DNA of 64,000 nt. It comes from Pelecanus crispus. Taxonomy: Eukaryota; Chordata; Aves; Pelecaniformes; Pelecanidae. Shown one piece after another: positions 10,301-24,594 of the stretch (its first letter is position 1; every line of letters begins with the position of its first letter). Position numbers and translations under genes: made by a program. Location of the stretch: positions 74,645,721 to 74,709,720 of the forward strand of contig NC_134643.1 of the NCBI RefSeq assembly GCF_030463565.1, in the 5' to 3' direction. The notes under the pieces were generated by a model. It worked only from the letters and a program-made list of their open reading frames with translations. It made no database searches and was not told the origin of the DNA.

Positions 10301-13300
10301 GTCTTCCTTAGTCAGATGTTTCTGATTACAAGGTTATCTGATTACAAGGTGTGGTTGTTACTGCAGTAACCATGTTTGATATGTCCCCTTCTGGTCCAAA
10401 AAGCAATTATTACTCTCATTGTGACACTTGTCTTTATTGTATGTGTTTTCTGATTTTAAAGTCCAACCTTTTTATTTATTGGTACTACTTGAAGTTTTGT
10501 CCACCCCTGAGATTTTGAGACCTGCCAACTTCAGTAGACCTGAACACAGTGGCTCTAGCACCCTCTGCATCAGAGGAACTGTGACTGCGCAGTGGAGTTG
10601 TCATGCCTACGATGTCAAGGGGGAGCTGTGTGCTGAGCAGCTCAGGAAGGGTGCTGGCATGGGACCAGAAGGAGTGGTAGGCTAGAGCCAGCACCCATGG
10701 GTTACCTGAGACCCTTTTGCTGAGGAAGAGATTGATTCAGTATGGAGCACTGATGTTTCTGTATTTACAGTCTTGACTGAGCCAGCAAAATTCTATGGAG
10801 TGTAATTGAACTATTTTGTTTTTGAGAGAGAGAGGTTTCTTTGCTTTTGTGTGGGGTTTTGTTTTTTGTTTTGGGTTTTTTTTTTTTTTTAAAGCTTAGT
10901 TTTTTATAGAATTTAAATTTGTAAGCATAGGTAATTCCAGGCACTAGACCATATGTAGCCAAAGATCTGTATGTTTCTGAAGAAGCCTAGGGTTTTTTGA
11001 AACATGTTTATACTAAGCATATATTTTGTGCTAAATGTATGCATAGGTATGTACAGTTAGTCTTTGAAACATGGTACAAAGTAAAAGCTGCTTCAAACTC
11101 AAGTCCAGGAGCTTTTTATGGTAAGGTGAAAAAAAAAAAAAAAACCCAAACCCAAAACAAACCTAAAAAGTCTTATATGGGATATAAAAATGTTAATATT
11201 TTAACAAAGTGGATTTCTTCACGTTGACCAGGTCACTAGAGCTACTGTAAGCAGTAGGGCTGTTGTAGGAAGGTTTTATGTTGCAATATAAAGATCCTCT
11301 TTGTAATTAGTTATTTTGATATTTTGCAGCTTTCCTTCTTGGAACTTGGAATATGTAAATATTCAGCCTTACAGACTTGTTTGCTAGAGGGGAAAAAAAA
11401 TTAACTCTGTGAATGGGGGGGGGGGGGGGGATTCACTTGTCTGAGGGCTTAAAAAGCAAATTGACTTTGAGACCTCTCTTGGTTTTACAGTCTCTAGGAG
11501 TTCAGCTAATTGCTGCTGTACCAATTGGACTTCAAATGTTCATTCCCTCTGTCTTTCCCCTGACCTGAGCACAAGCTTCATCATCCTCCATTAGATTAGA
11601 CAGCTGATAAAGCAGCAGCCTAAAATGCAAGTGCCCCTTAATCCTTAGCCAGGCTTCATTGTAACATTGTTTCTCACTTTTTTTTTTTTTTTTTTTACTT
11701 TGCTCCAAAACGAAGCAAATTACATAGAAGCACCAATAACTAAATAACAGTGCATGTCAAAAAAAAAAACATCTGGAAGAACGCTATTGAAAGCTCAAGT
11801 TTACAAGGTCCTAGGAAAATAGATTGTTAGCAAAGCAATACTGGTCTTAAATGAAGAATACATTTAGAAGCTAGGAGAGGTGTTTAACATTTTTTTTTTT
11901 TCCCCTTCTTAAAGACAGCATGTGGTTACCCAAGCTTATGATTGAAGGGTTGGTTTCTTCTCTCAGATAGTGACTAATGTTTCTACTGAATCAGGTAAAG
12001 GGAAGCTGTCTCACATAACTGAAAAAAAAATAAATAAATCTGAGCCTAAAATTATTTTTGATTACACTTTAACGAGACACAATTTCTAAGCCCGTTCACA
12101 CTGGATGATTTCACTTGCTGCATCTTTTAAATATTCATGAAACTTGAAGCAGAAATGAAGACAGGTCTCACTTTTCTGACTGTATACCTCATAAAATTCC
12201 AGAGAAAAACATTGTAAAAGGATTTATTGAGCTTTCAGAAATAAGGAGAAGGCTAAAATTATGGTAGCCTGCATGAGCTTAACTAGTCTATGTCCCATTA
12301 TCCCCTTCATGTTCATGTCATGTCCTAAGCCTTTAAAATAATACACATCTCCTATGCATCTCTGCGTGTCTCCTTTCCTATAGGTTCCTTGATCCAGTCA
12401 TTTCACAGAACAAACCTGTGCTGGGTGTAAATCTGTGCTCTCTAGTGAGGGAAGCAGTATTTCTTAGATCACATTTTTGAGGATGCCAGAATGTGTTTAG
12501 GGAATGAGTCAGGAGATTGCAGAAGGAAAAATTTCAGGGTTAAGATAGGTGAATGATGCCCTAGAGTGCTGACATTTTGTGCAGTACTAGGCAATTTGTT
12601 TAAAATCCAGTTTCTTTAAGTGAGTTCCTGTTTTTATGACTGTTTGACTCCTTATCTTATTTACTGAATGCTTCCAGAGATCAATGGCAACTGTTTTGAA
12701 TATGGAAATTATTATATAATGTGACAAATTCTCAGAAATAGGCCTCGGTTTCCTCATACTGTACCTTTCAAATTAGTAGATTTATTTGACCTGACACTCT
12801 TTTGTCTTAGCTCTCTCTTCCTTAAGGAAGTCTTACTCAAATAAGTATTTCCGAAGCTTTCAGATACTGTGGTGAGGAATGTTAAAAGCTCACAGAAAAA
12901 AAGAACAGATAGGAGAATTTCCATAGCTTGGAGTTAAGAAATTTTAGTGATAGATATACTGAAGAAAATGCAGCTGCTCATTCAAAAGCATTTGTAGGCA
13001 GTACCCATTCTGTGTGCCAAATGAGACAGGACCCTGCAGTGAAATGCTTTGTGGCCACTTCATTAAGCTCTATGCCGTGCAATAGAAGAAAGAGTGAAGT
13101 AAAATTGGACTTTGAGTTAAAGATCTCCCTGTGGATTTTTGTTTGTTTGGAGTCGGTGGGGGTTTTTTTTTTTTCATTCCTAAGGTTTTCATTATTCAGG
13201 TGAATCAGTAACTCAGAGGGATTGGCTTTCTGACTGCCTTCTGGCCATAAGAGAGTTCTGTGTCCTAACCCAATTTTCAAATGTGCTTGTGCTCTGTTGG

Positions 13301-14000
13301 GTGGATGCTTTGGCACATTTCTCCCAAGTCTCACTGCTCTTGATGCATCTTACAAGTCTTTTCCCTGGCTCAGATTTCTAACCTTTGTTCATGGTCTCCA
13401 GTCTTTTCTCACCGTTAGGGAGTTCACTGGTGGCATGTTCTATTGAGGATCCCAGTCTACACATCCTTGCTCTGCCCTGTTGTCTCCCTCTGTACCACTC
13501 TGGCTCTTCACTCCATGGATTTCCACCGTGACCTGGCTAATCCCAGCTCCTTGCTAAGTCCCACCGTGAATCTCTAACTCCCCCATGCCCCTATTCATTG
13601 ATACTGCAGATTTTCTCCCAAGATCGTTCCTCCTCCCCTCTAATTCCTCATGGCCTTATCACTTTGCAGTTACTTGCGGTAGACGTAGCATGGCTCTGGA
13701 GCTGCTGAGACACTCAGGCTTTTTTCCTGGCAGTGACTCTCAGCATTCACAGCAGAAGACAACAGGAATTTTTACCCCTCTGTTTCCTTATTTTACCAAG
13801 GAGATAAGGCTGTTTAGTCTCCTTCTCAAAAGTATTTAAAAATCTGTGAAGAAGCAGTTCAGCAGTCTGTAAGCACAAAGCACCACTGTGGAATGAAATG
13901 AGATAAAACTGGAGTTTGTGAGGCAAACGCTCAGGCAATGTTCCACCAAGGTGCTGGGAGTCTTTCAAGCCATTTTAGCGCTGAGGACAACTGCAGAAAT
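7351..14000. other. Repeat-poor non-coding stretch with homopolymer tracts
   Basis: No coding gene was recognised. It contains poly(T/G) tracts near 9206-9240 and 10851-10890, an A/C tract at 11129-11163, a 16-G run and several T or A runs (near 11679, 11891 and 12020). Open frames of 60-120 codons lack domain motifs or splice context. Confidence 0.55.
11415..11430. repeat. Homopolymer G16
   Basis: Sixteen consecutive G bases, a run that is uncommon in AT-rich DNA and prone to quadruplex formation and length error. Confidence 0.9.
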
Positions 14001-14785
14001 CTAGCAGGTCTTTTCTTTGAAGTGTTGGCCACTGAAAATAAACATTGTAGGCTTTGAGGAAGTCAGTTCAGCCTCGGTTTGGTGTCTCCCAACATTTGTT
14101 TTCCTCACTGGAAGATGCAGTACTGTGCGTTCCCAGCCCCGCGGAACCTGTGCGTGCTGCCATCTGCCTCTGCTGCCATCTGCTCCCCTGAGCTTGCTGC
14201 AGCCGGAGACTGTACGTGCCCTTTTCCGATGGCTGAGGCGTAGGAACAGAAAGATTATCTATCCTAGTACCAGGGTAGCTTTCTCTGGAGGAGCGGGGAG
14301 AAGGTGGAGGTTTGCTGGTTTTAGCATACTTCTATGGCTCTGGCACTTGCAGCGTTTGAGGGTAGTCTTCCTGCAATTTGGCTGCCTTGCATACTGCGTG
14401 GAAAAGGCCTTGTAGCAGAGACAGCAGGTGCTGCATATGCAAGGTGGTTTGTTTTTTTTTTTTCTTACTGGCATATCTTTTATTTTAAATTTAACAGCTC
14501 TTCCTTTTTCCAGTGTATCAGCAAGATTCTTTGACACCCAGCAATGTAACTTTGCTTGTTTACATAGCAGCGATTCTTCAGAAGAGTTGGATTTTTTTTT
14601 TTGTTTGCTTTTTGTTTTTCCTCCCCTGTGTATCTGAGTAGGACTTCAGAGTTTCATGAGGTCATGCCCCTGTTTTCTCCAGGTCTTTATTTTTATCTTG
14701 ATAAATAATGTCTAAATAAACTTGGGAGGTATATGTAAGTAGGCAATGGTGTGCACCCACAATTTCTTAGGGTTATCATTAGCTC

Positions 14786-14834
14786 TGTGTGTGTGTGTGT
14801 ACACATGTGTGTGTGTATGTGTATATATATATTA
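14786..14834. repeat. TG/TA dinucleotide microsatellite
   Basis: (TG)n interrupted by ACACA, then passing into (TA)n. Confidence 0.9.
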
Positions 14835-15928
14835 AAAAAACCCCATCCTTCATCTATATAATGCAAACTCCTTGAAGAATCTCTTCAAAAACAGTGCTAG
14901 GCAGTTTTTGCTGCAAGAGTTAAACATTTGAAGAGTCGAGTCCCATGCATGGTTCTCATGGGCCTATTTTTAGTTTCTCTTATGGGAAGAATGGCAAAAA
15001 ATAAACTAGGACCGTGACTTCGGATTTAGTGCACATAATGTTTATAGGTTAGTTGACAGGAGCGTGTGCATGTGTATGTGCCACAGGACTTTAGTATTAC
15101 ACTTCCTGTACATTCATTAACAGGACTCCCAGCAGAGCTACTGTAGTTTCAGTGCTCATACTACTAATTTTAAGATGCTGCTATAAAATGCGTCATGGCT
15201 CTGAAGTGCTATTTGCAGCCTTGATTAGGGATTACTGACCTGAAAGATCTGTATTTCTCCACTGAGAGGCTTTCTTGAATTCAGAAATGTCTCTCTGGAT
15301 TTGGCCGGAGTGCTTTGCTCCTCCACCTCTCTCCCCTCCTACAGAAGCTGCGGATGGAGGGGGGTGCACAGGGTTTTGCTGCGCTTACACAGAAGGTGCA
15401 TTTATAGCCTGAAAGTACCAGTACTGCATCTTTCAGATGTGCATAATTTTGAACAAAGAAAATTATTTAGAAGAGTCTTTCAGAATCCTTCACTTCTTTG
15501 GTTATTGCTTTCACCTTCTGCTGTCCTTGCTGATTTTCCAAATTCTGTTTGGTGTGATGGGCTCAGTCCAGAAGGCCAGTATTTCGAAAGTGTAAATTGC
15601 AGTTCTCGTATGGCTATGTGACTCCAAGACTTGGAGCTCTTAAAGCACACTACATTCCGATGTGCCTTTTCAAATCGTGGCTGTATAGGGGTCAGGGGAG
15701 GGACAGGGACATAGACAAAAAAAGACATGCTGTCTTTTGTCTGAAAAAAAAAAAAAAACCCCAACCCAAACCAAAACCATTTAAATGTTGAAAATTTTAG
15801 CAAGCTAACTGTTGCAGCTATTAAACTTTCCATGGAAATACCTGCCTCGTATTTTCCAAGTCACTTTCCATTGCAGCTGTTTCCTCACTAAATAAAATGT
15901 CCTGCTTTGTTAGTGACTTGCTAGCATT

Positions 15929-15950
15929 AAAAAAAAAAAAAAAAAAAAAA
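15929..15950. repeat. Homopolymer A22
   Basis: Uninterrupted A run with no identifiable retroelement body attached on the left side. Confidence 0.88.
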
Positions 15951-17215
15951 CGCAGAAAACCAAAAGGTGAGCATCTGAGCAAGGCTCGCCTTCCTGCGGA
16001 CTTCACACTTGTACAGAGTTTGAAACCTTTAAAAGGAAGGGGTAATACTGAAGTAAAAAGCTTCCTATCCCCCGAGACAGAAAGAAAGGAAAGCAAAAGC
16101 CCTGACTCAATGAAGTAGAGCAAGAATTGAAAGTTTTTAAAGAGTGCCCCCTCCCCTTTCAGCTTTACACCTACAGAATACCTGCACTTAAAACCAAAAA
16201 TCCTTGAAATACTGACTCAACTGGAAATGAACAATTAAAACATCCAGCCTTCACTGTTCATCACTTACTGGGCGATTACATGGCAGCTTTGCTGCCTACA
16301 CTGCGTGAATTTGTTGGCATGGCTCTGAATCGGGTGTGCAGGACTGGATTGTTCAACGCTCAGTTCATTGGCCATTAAATGAGCAAATTATTCCAGCAGC
16401 AAAAAGAGCAAATTTCTACCTTGCCCTCATTTTTCCACCCATCTCTGTCATTCTGTTTATGGGAAAGGGAGTGAGGAGGAAAGGCAAATATTTCCTTGCC
16501 TCCAGTATTGCAGGCAGATGGAAGACACGCACTGGTCACTCCAGTCACAGCTCCAGTTTGGTCCTTTGCCTTTTTAGATTTCACTGTCATGAGCGTTTCT
16601 CTCTTCCTCATGATTCTAGCACCGTAATAACATGGAGATTTGAAAAGCTGTTTTTCCTACAATTGGTGGATACCGATCAAAAAACAAAACAAAAACTATG
16701 GAGAGCCAGATTAGGGTGATAAATTATGAGGGTAGGGCAGCAGTTTTTCTTTCAAAAAAACTGACATCATCAGGCAGCTAGCTCCATTTCTGCTCAGACA
16801 AATGCCTGCACCCGCTGCATTGCATGCGTGGCACGTCTTCCGCTTGCATTTTATTAATGCACAGAGTATTTGAAATAGGTATTTGCAAAAGCTGATGGTT
16901 GGCTTGTTAGAACTGCAGAGTTATCACAAATCACGTGGCGCAGAACAAGAGTAGGGGGAATAAAATCTTTCAGCGGTCTTCATCTAAATACGTGCATTCA
17001 ATTTCCCCTCTTCTCCTAAGTGTAAAAACAGCAGGAAGGCCCCAGAGCCCCTTGGAGCAGAAGACTAAGTTAGAAAGCCCAGCTTTCAGTGTGCCAGTGA
17101 GGAGACAAAATCGTAGAGCTCCGAGCCTGATGCGCCGTTTCCTCTCGCCCCCCTCCTCTCCCCTCCGCCAACCTACATTTCTTGGCTCCCGTCAGCTCCG
17201 AGGCTGTTGGGGTTG

Positions 17216-17231
17216 TGACGTAAATGACTCA
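17216..17231. promoter_or_regulatory. Adjacent CRE-like and AP-1 sites in a CpG-rich patch
   Basis: TGACGTAA at 17216-17223 is followed one base later by TGACTCA at 17225-17231, giving a CRE/E4BP4-type site abutting a perfect AP-1 site. The surrounding 140 bases are GC- and CpG-rich inside AT-rich DNA. A bZIP-responsive enhancer is an inference; chance motif pairing is possible. Confidence 0.3.
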
Positions 17232-19429
17232 CAGCGAGTGACCCCCGTGGCAAACCTGTAAAACATTATACGGCATGAATAAGAAGTCTCTTATTAGGTC
17301 TGCAGCTGGCGAGATGCAGACATATGGCAGCAAGGATGTTTTGGAAGAAAGGCACGGCTTGACAAAGAACCCAGTCTCCCGATAAAGGTTTATACTGGCA
17401 CTTTCCTGTGTTTATAATACCATATGCCAGGGGCATGGCCTCTTTTTTCATCATATTGTTGTTTAACTTTTTTTAAACCTAATCAGCTCTTAGTTAGAGG
17501 AGTCTGAGAAGCAGTAACTTGATATTGATTATTATTTTTTCCTTAGATTTCTCCGACTGGAGTTATCCTGTTGTAACTGCCTAGACTCAAATCTGTTTCA
17601 TATATGAAGTGAAGTAAAAATGAAGTAAGTTTGTCAGGACCAATTTTTTCTGTTATGAGAAGGAAGTTTTATTTTTGAGCACATTCTCAGAATAGACTAA
17701 ATACTGCCTGTTTGGGGGGTTTTTTGTTGTTTTTTTTTTTTTAATATAGATATTCAAGCTTGTTTGCTTGCTTGCCTTTCCCTGGTTTAGTTTATTATTA
17801 CAGGATGGTATAAGCATGGTTGTTTTCAAGGAGGATTGCTATTTGAGTGTGTTTTTAAAACCTCTTTCCCTTGCAGCCTAACAATCGCAATAATAAGCTT
17901 TTCATAGATCTAGGCATCTAGTCCTGGTTTAAGAGCTGCACGATCGTGCTGTTCCTCTATCAGTTACTGCAATAACTGGTACTTTAAATGATCATCCGTG
18001 ACCTTTATTAGTTTTGCAGGTTGATTGATTAGTTAAATCCGTATTTGCAGTGGTAGTGAGAGAGATTTTTGGTCGAGTGTAACTGCTGGTTTGGGGTTTT
18101 GTTATTTACAGGACAGTAGCCCTTAGGATTTGAAACTGGGGATCTGGCCCCATTGTTCTAGAAGCTGCATAAAACCAGGACAGAAAGACACTTTCTTCTG
18201 CCCCAGAGAACTTGCAGTCAAGCTGAGTTTTGGCTTGAGGAAAGTTTCACCTTGAACTGTTTCAATACCACCCAGCCCCCATATGATATGCAGAGTATAG
18301 GAGCATAGCCCTCCCATTGAGAAATTCATATTCTGAAATGCAGTGAGTTGTTTTTCTGGTTTTTTTGCAACTGCATTCAGTGACAAAGCGACTCTGGCTG
18401 CTGAAGGCTTGAGCTGTTGGTGCTGGACTGACTGCATCCTCTTAAGGCTATAAAAAATCTCCAGCAGTAAATATTCACCTTGGTGCAACTTTTTAATTTA
18501 GTTTAGTCAAGAGTTTGTTGGGCAATGCACTGTGTGAGGAAAAAAACTGAAAATAAATAGTTATAGCTTAGGATAGATACTAATAAAAGAAAAAAACCCG
18601 AGCAAGAGCTAAAAAGAAGTCTGGGCTCTTCACTTTTTTCCCTGACCCCTCAAGATACAAATTAACCTCTTGTCTCACACCTCCTCCATGTCTCAGGTTC
18701 CTGTAGTTAAATCTACAGCTGTCTGAAATGCACACACAAAATATCTGTGTTCAGAAAAATCCCTGGCAGTAAAATAACTGGTTTGTTAATTACCATATTT
18801 TAGTTTCCTTAGCTTTATCTGACCCATGGTAGAAACAGCCTGCATAGTGATAAAGGACTTAATAGTTTTCAAGTTGCATTAAAACTGCTTTGTTCCTCTG
18901 TGCTTGCTAATGAAATTGCTGAGTTATCACGGATATTATTTCAAATCCTGGTGCATCACAAGGGACATGCAGGGTGCTTTTTATCTTTGTTCTCTTGAAA
19001 CGGGTGGGATACCCTGTGCAAGCAATAGGGAACCCAGAGTGAAAGGCAGAACAGCTGGGTGTGTGGAGCGTGGGCGACCAACCAAGCAGACGACTCTGTA
19101 CAACTGAGTCACTGTGCAATTGTTTCTTGGAATTTTTCGTAACAGTAATTTTTATCTAGTTGAGTTAAGGAGCCATCGCTGTCTTCAAGCTAGTTTCTGT
19201 GCTGTCAGTGGGACAGGCTTTTTCTTCTGGTCTCAGCCAGGATCTGACAAAAATCATGAATTAACTCCACTCTGATACGACTAGTCCTGTGGGTCTCTTC
19301 TGAAGTGAAGCTACTGCTTACTGTTGTTCCTACGGGGTCTTGGGGACAATTAGAGGAGACTGGTGAAGAAGAATGGAGCAACTAAACTGGCCAATTAATC
19401 ACTGTCTCTTGCTTGCCTGCCTCATTTAG

Positions 19430-19515
19430 GGATGGATTTTGCATCCCTTTGTGGCACTGTGGCCTTTTAAAAACCAGAAAAACCCACAGTGAATATTTTT
19501 CTGTTCAATGAGCAG
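19430..19515 (+). other. Exon-like segment without an open frame (possible untranslated or lncRNA exon)
   Basis: A long pyrimidine tract and acceptor (CTCTTGCTTGCCTGCCTCATTTAG) precede an 86-nt segment, which ends in a consensus donor, GAGCAG followed by GTAAGTAT. All three plus-strand frames contain a stop, so it would have to be untranslated or a terminal or poison exon. Decoy splice pairs are expected in 64 kb of DNA, so this is only a candidate. Confidence 0.2.
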
Positions 19516-22500
19516 GTAAGTATATCAGCTGGACAAAAGGGTGAGCTGTATGCCCTGTTCCTCATCTTTTCTTGACTTCTTTGGAGCAAAAGCAAAAGGC
19601 TCACCATGGCCTGGCATGCCCAGTGTTGTCCCTGTTGGATTGTGGAGATTTGGGTGAGCCTGAGGTTTTCCATAAGTATTATTCATTAAAGGGCTCTTTC
19701 TGCAGAGGTGCTCTCCATTGTGGTTAAATGAAGATTGGTATCTATAAGATAAATATTAATTAATAGCTTGGGAGTCAGAAGACTCTCCACTCTCTTACTA
19801 AGAGCTGGAGAGGACATGTGTTTCCTCCCTGGTGAGTCTACCTCCCTGCCCAAAGGATTCATCCCCCTGCCCCACCTTAATCAGAGAAGGATTCCATGCT
19901 TTTATGGTGGACAAGTCTTCTTTACAACACAGCACTCATCTGCATGTTTGTATTAGAGGCATTGCTGTGTCCAGCCGGGCGAAGCATGCACAGCTGCACA
20001 GGGTGGGCTGGCACTGAGCAGAGCAGCCAGGGTGTCAAAAGCGTGTGATGTACACATGATGTGTTTGGCTCCAAGTCGGTATACAAGCAGCATTAGAAAT
20101 GCTTTCTGCTGATATCTGTATAAGTGAAATTCCTCCCTGGTATGAAATCCTGGACCTATGACTCCCCCACACGCAGCAAAACAAAAACAGCCTTCTGCTT
20201 GCCATGTTCTTAGCACATTTCTGGTTTGGGTTTGTTGTTTGGTTGGGATTTTTTCCTTCTTTCTTCCAAGAAAGTTGATATCCTGCTTCCAACCTCCTCC
20301 TACTAGGAAATTAACTTAGATGGCAATGAAAATTAAAGGCTCTTCCAGGAATAAACGCAGCTATATTCTGCCCTGTCCCAGTTGTGAAGACGAAAGGGAA
20401 GGAATCTATTTTAGACCTGGGTCCCCAAGCAGAGGTGAGTCTGCACACGGGAGGATGCGCAGCCGATGCTGTCCTGGCAGAAGATGGCAGGCAAGGTGGG
20501 AATCACAAATAGGAGAACACGCAGCTGTAATTCCAAAGTCGTTTTGCACCACATCGTTGCTATGTGACAGGCAGTGCCAGCTAGCGAGCTGAAGTGCTTG
20601 TGTTGCAGTTTAGAGTGGTTTAAGTTTGTACCCCTGGTCTAGCCTGCTTTTAAGCACACATTATTTGGCGGTTGTATGAGCTCCAAGGATATTCCCTCTT
20701 CTCCCTCTGCCTCCCATTAAGTAACAAGATTACAGCAAATTGTTGGCCTAGATATAGCTTGCTGTGCTCCCCGGGTTGTAGATCAGACTCTGACCTCATT
20801 CTGTCTTTGCTCTCTGACGTCTACATCCTGTGATATCTGCTGGGTCCTTCATCCTTACGGCTTTGCTCTTTGTAAGTGTTTCTTTACCGTTCTGCACCCA
20901 GGAAGGCCTTTTGCTGGGCACAGGTAGTGGCATAAGCACGGCTTTTGAGCAGCTCACAAGGAGCTTGACTTGCTCCTCTGTACCAGGTCCCCAGGACGTC
21001 TGGGCTACTCTGGGGTGATCCAGACCTGAAAGCAGGGGGAGGAAGGAAACCAGGCTTTCAGCATCATGAGTTTTCCTAGAGCCTGAGCACTTGCAGCCTT
21101 GTGGGGTGTCCCCCAGCGGGACATCAGGCTGCCTGGTGAGCTGCTGTCGGCTCCTGCTTGTGAACCTCCCCGGCTCCCTCTCCCCTGCGTTCTCTCATGC
21201 ATGCATCTTGTGCCTCTTGACCTTAGAAAGAGTGACTGGCCTTTAAGGTCAGAAAATTTGGCCACTCTTTCTAAATCGAGAGCCACCAAATGACTGGATT
21301 TGCAAGGAGGACTGTGGCGGCATTTCACGAAAGATTTCCAAATGCAGCTTTTTTTTTTCCAAGCAGAAGCAGCCTGAATATTTTGAGAAACTCTGTGAAT
21401 GAAGTTTCTTTACCACAACAGCAGAAAAGCTGATTTGGGTCAGTAAACCCTTTAGAGCTTGAAGCAATAGTGGGATTTTTTCCCCTGGGTTTGGGGTTTT
21501 TTTTCCTTTCCAGATTTTAATTTCAACACTGTAGTATAACAAAACTGAAATGCTGTTGTCCCTAGATATTAAAACAGGAGGTTCTGGTGTCTCATAAATG
21601 TCCTCTTTCTCCGTTCCAGTGCTTGCACCCAAAACAAAATCTTTAGTGAATTCAGTTTGTGAAGCATTTAGGTTTTAAAAAAACCTGGTTTTAATGCTTG
21701 CAGTCAGGTCAATGGGTTGTGTTGCTTCTTTATATGCAGGTACTCTGCATTCTGGGGATGAGGAATTAGTCTGTACCTCTACAAGATGCTTCATATCAGT
21801 CTGAAAGCACTTTTCTATAAGTAATCACAAGTCTATTTCATTGGATAAAATAAATTTTAAAAAGTAAACAAAAAACCTCGTGTATTAGTATGTGAGAACA
21901 TTAGAGCTATGGTATCCACCTAGTGCATTTTTAACTCTCATACTCTTCAAATAAAGACTTAGCATATATTTGTGCAGCAAGACAGTAGGAATTTTCATGC
22001 TAATCTGTACTGTTGCAATAGCAGATATTTAGGCAGTGGATAAGCTACTGGGTAAATTTTCACATGCTTTCTGACCTTTCTGATGCTGGCATTGCCTAGT
22101 CTTCTCAAGTAGCAACTGAGATAATTTGGCCCTTGAGATAAAGAAGGAGAGATAAAGTTATTTTTAGCAATAGCTTGCTTTAGTTCTGGCATTTTGTTCT
22201 GTCCTACCCATCCTCCTCACGGAGTGGAAGGATGCAGCTTGTTTATTATGTTTTACCGTATCTACTGTGCTGGCTTTTGATACCAGGCAGAGCTGAGGTT
22301 TGCCCTTTGGCAGCTTTCCCACCAACTCAGGGGCAGCGCTCTGTGTTCTGGAGATCACAGATCAGTGACGAATCCTCAGTTTTCAATTCTTGTGTTTAAT
22401 TTTTCCCTCCCTTTGCAGTCCTGGTAGTTAGAAGCCTCCTTTCTCTCTTAGAGGAATTTTTTTTTTTAAAAATGTTTTTCTTTTCCTTTCCTACAAATCA

Positions 22501-24590
22501 GATTCCAGGAACTGAAATTTCTAAGGAAACTTGAAATGCTGTGAGAAATCTTGTGACTTCAGATATAATCTGTACAACTGCAGAAAATCAGCATGTGTGT
22601 CTTCTGTAAGTTACAATAAGAGTATTTAGTACTGTTGTCTTAAGAGGTTCCAAATGTTTTCAGCTTATCGTTAGTTCTGTAAGTGGGCACTACCTGTATT
22701 TCCATCCCCTTATTTCTTGACCCTGTGTATTTAATATTATGGAAGATGTCGGTAGTATTACACATATGGAGGCTGAACCCCACTTTTTAGTCATAGGGCC
22801 AACGAAGTGTGGCATTACAAGCTTTTAGTGGGGTGTTGCCTGGGAGCTCCTGTTCTCCTCTCCAGCCTGCCACTGAGAAGGGCATTTTCTCTCCACTGCG
22901 AATACTCGCTCTTGTGTGGCTCCGTGGTAAGAACTGAATTTCCTCTCATCAGACTGGCTGCACGTAGGCAGCTCCTCAGTCCACCTTGAGCTTTCTGATT
23001 TTCTCAATAACCAGCATGGGTGTTTTAACATGAACTGTCTTTCCCTGAAAACAAATGAAAACGCCCGTTCCAGGACCACACTGCATGTGTTGGGGGGAGC
23101 AGGGCGGATGTGTGGGAAGAAAAGTATTAAGTTAGGAAAAATATTTAGGATATATACATTTTTATTTATGTTCTATATTTAGGTATGAGAAGCGAAGTTG
23201 TTTTTTTTTTTTTTTCTTCTGTAGTTCTCTCAAGCTCGTAAAGCATCTGTTTCTCAGCCTCTGTCGCTCTTGCCTGAACTGAGGTTGTTGGTGGCCCTAG
23301 TTCCCCTTCAAGGAGGCTTTGTCCTTGATAAAGGGACCCATTGAGAGGGCCAAAGGCATGCAGGCACAGACACCCGACATTCAACATGCAACTGCTTATC
23401 TCCTGAAAACGTATTTGTGGAAATACGGATCTTGATACTAATAAACTAGGTAAACTGCAATTATCTATGATTCCTCTTTCTGAAAAAGGAATTGCACAGA
23501 AAAATGGAAAGTGGAAGAGAGAAAATACTCTTCAATTCATGGAGCTCTTGTGGTGAACACTTTCATGCCAGAGATGCCTCATGCATCTCAATCAATTGAT
23601 CTTGATGAATAAATAAGAAAGCTTCATGAGAACACTTTTTTCCTCCTGGCATTTCAGCTCTTCATCCCTTCCTCTCACTGTTCATCTCCACATCCACGTG
23701 CGGAGCTCAAGTGGACTCAATGTCTTTAAAGCTCAGGGAGGGTTCAGTTCAGGTCTGGGGCACAGCTGTTGGTTTTTTACATTGTTCAAGTCAACTTCTC
23801 TAGCTAAAGTTCTTCTAACTGAGTAAGTAGGATTGCAGGATGCCTGGCCACAGACACAGGGGAAAAACTTTCACTATTTTTGATCCCTTATGGTTTCCTA
23901 TCTTTCCTGTTTCACTTTAGTGCTTTCTTAAAAAGGAAGGTTGTTGATACGTGAAGCCTGTCCTCTTTCTGATATTTAGAGGGCTGAACAGTTTGTTTTC
24001 AGAAAGAGCGATAAGATCTCCTGGCAGCTGAAAACGAGAATAATTCTGTTCCCTGGTGTATGCCCTCGACTCCCCCAAAAAAGAACTGGACATAAATAGT
24101 TCATCAAAATGAAGCCTATGGTCTGATCCCATGAACTGAAGATATTTAGTTTCTATTCCCAGTTTTGCAGTACTGTGCTGGGTAAATGCCTCAGTTCTCC
24201 ATCTGTGAAATGGAGATAAATCAATTTTTTTCTCACAAAGGTCCTGTCTGAGTTAATGAGTTTGTATGGTGGTCTGGAAATAAGTGCTTTAGAAGTGGTT
24301 GCTACTAAGATTTCTCTGATTTGCAGTTGATATATAATAGCAGGGAGAGATTCAAAGTCATCTTACAAAGACTCAGACTAATTGTGTTTTAACTGTGTCT
24401 CCCGGAAGACCAGGCTGGCTCCCAGGCGTAAGAGGAAAAACAAAGGACAATGTCCAGGCCACACTGAATTGATGAAAATGTTGTTGTTAGCCTTAGGGGA
24501 TCAGGATTGTATCTGTCATCAATACAGATCTGGAGATCTCTTTTTCATAGTCATAGGACCAGATCCACACAGCTGTTTAGCACTTAGCAG

Positions 24591-24594
<4 letters not shown>

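Larger units (their letters stand above)
14001..17460. other. Non-coding stretch with CpG-richer patches, possibly conserved regulatory DNA
   Basis: Composition changes locally. Patches near 14115-14330 and 17120-17260 hold more CpG than their surroundings. They adjoin AT-rich text with dense homeobox- and bZIP-like sites. No exon with good splice signals was seen. Conservation cannot be judged from one sequence. Confidence 0.35.
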
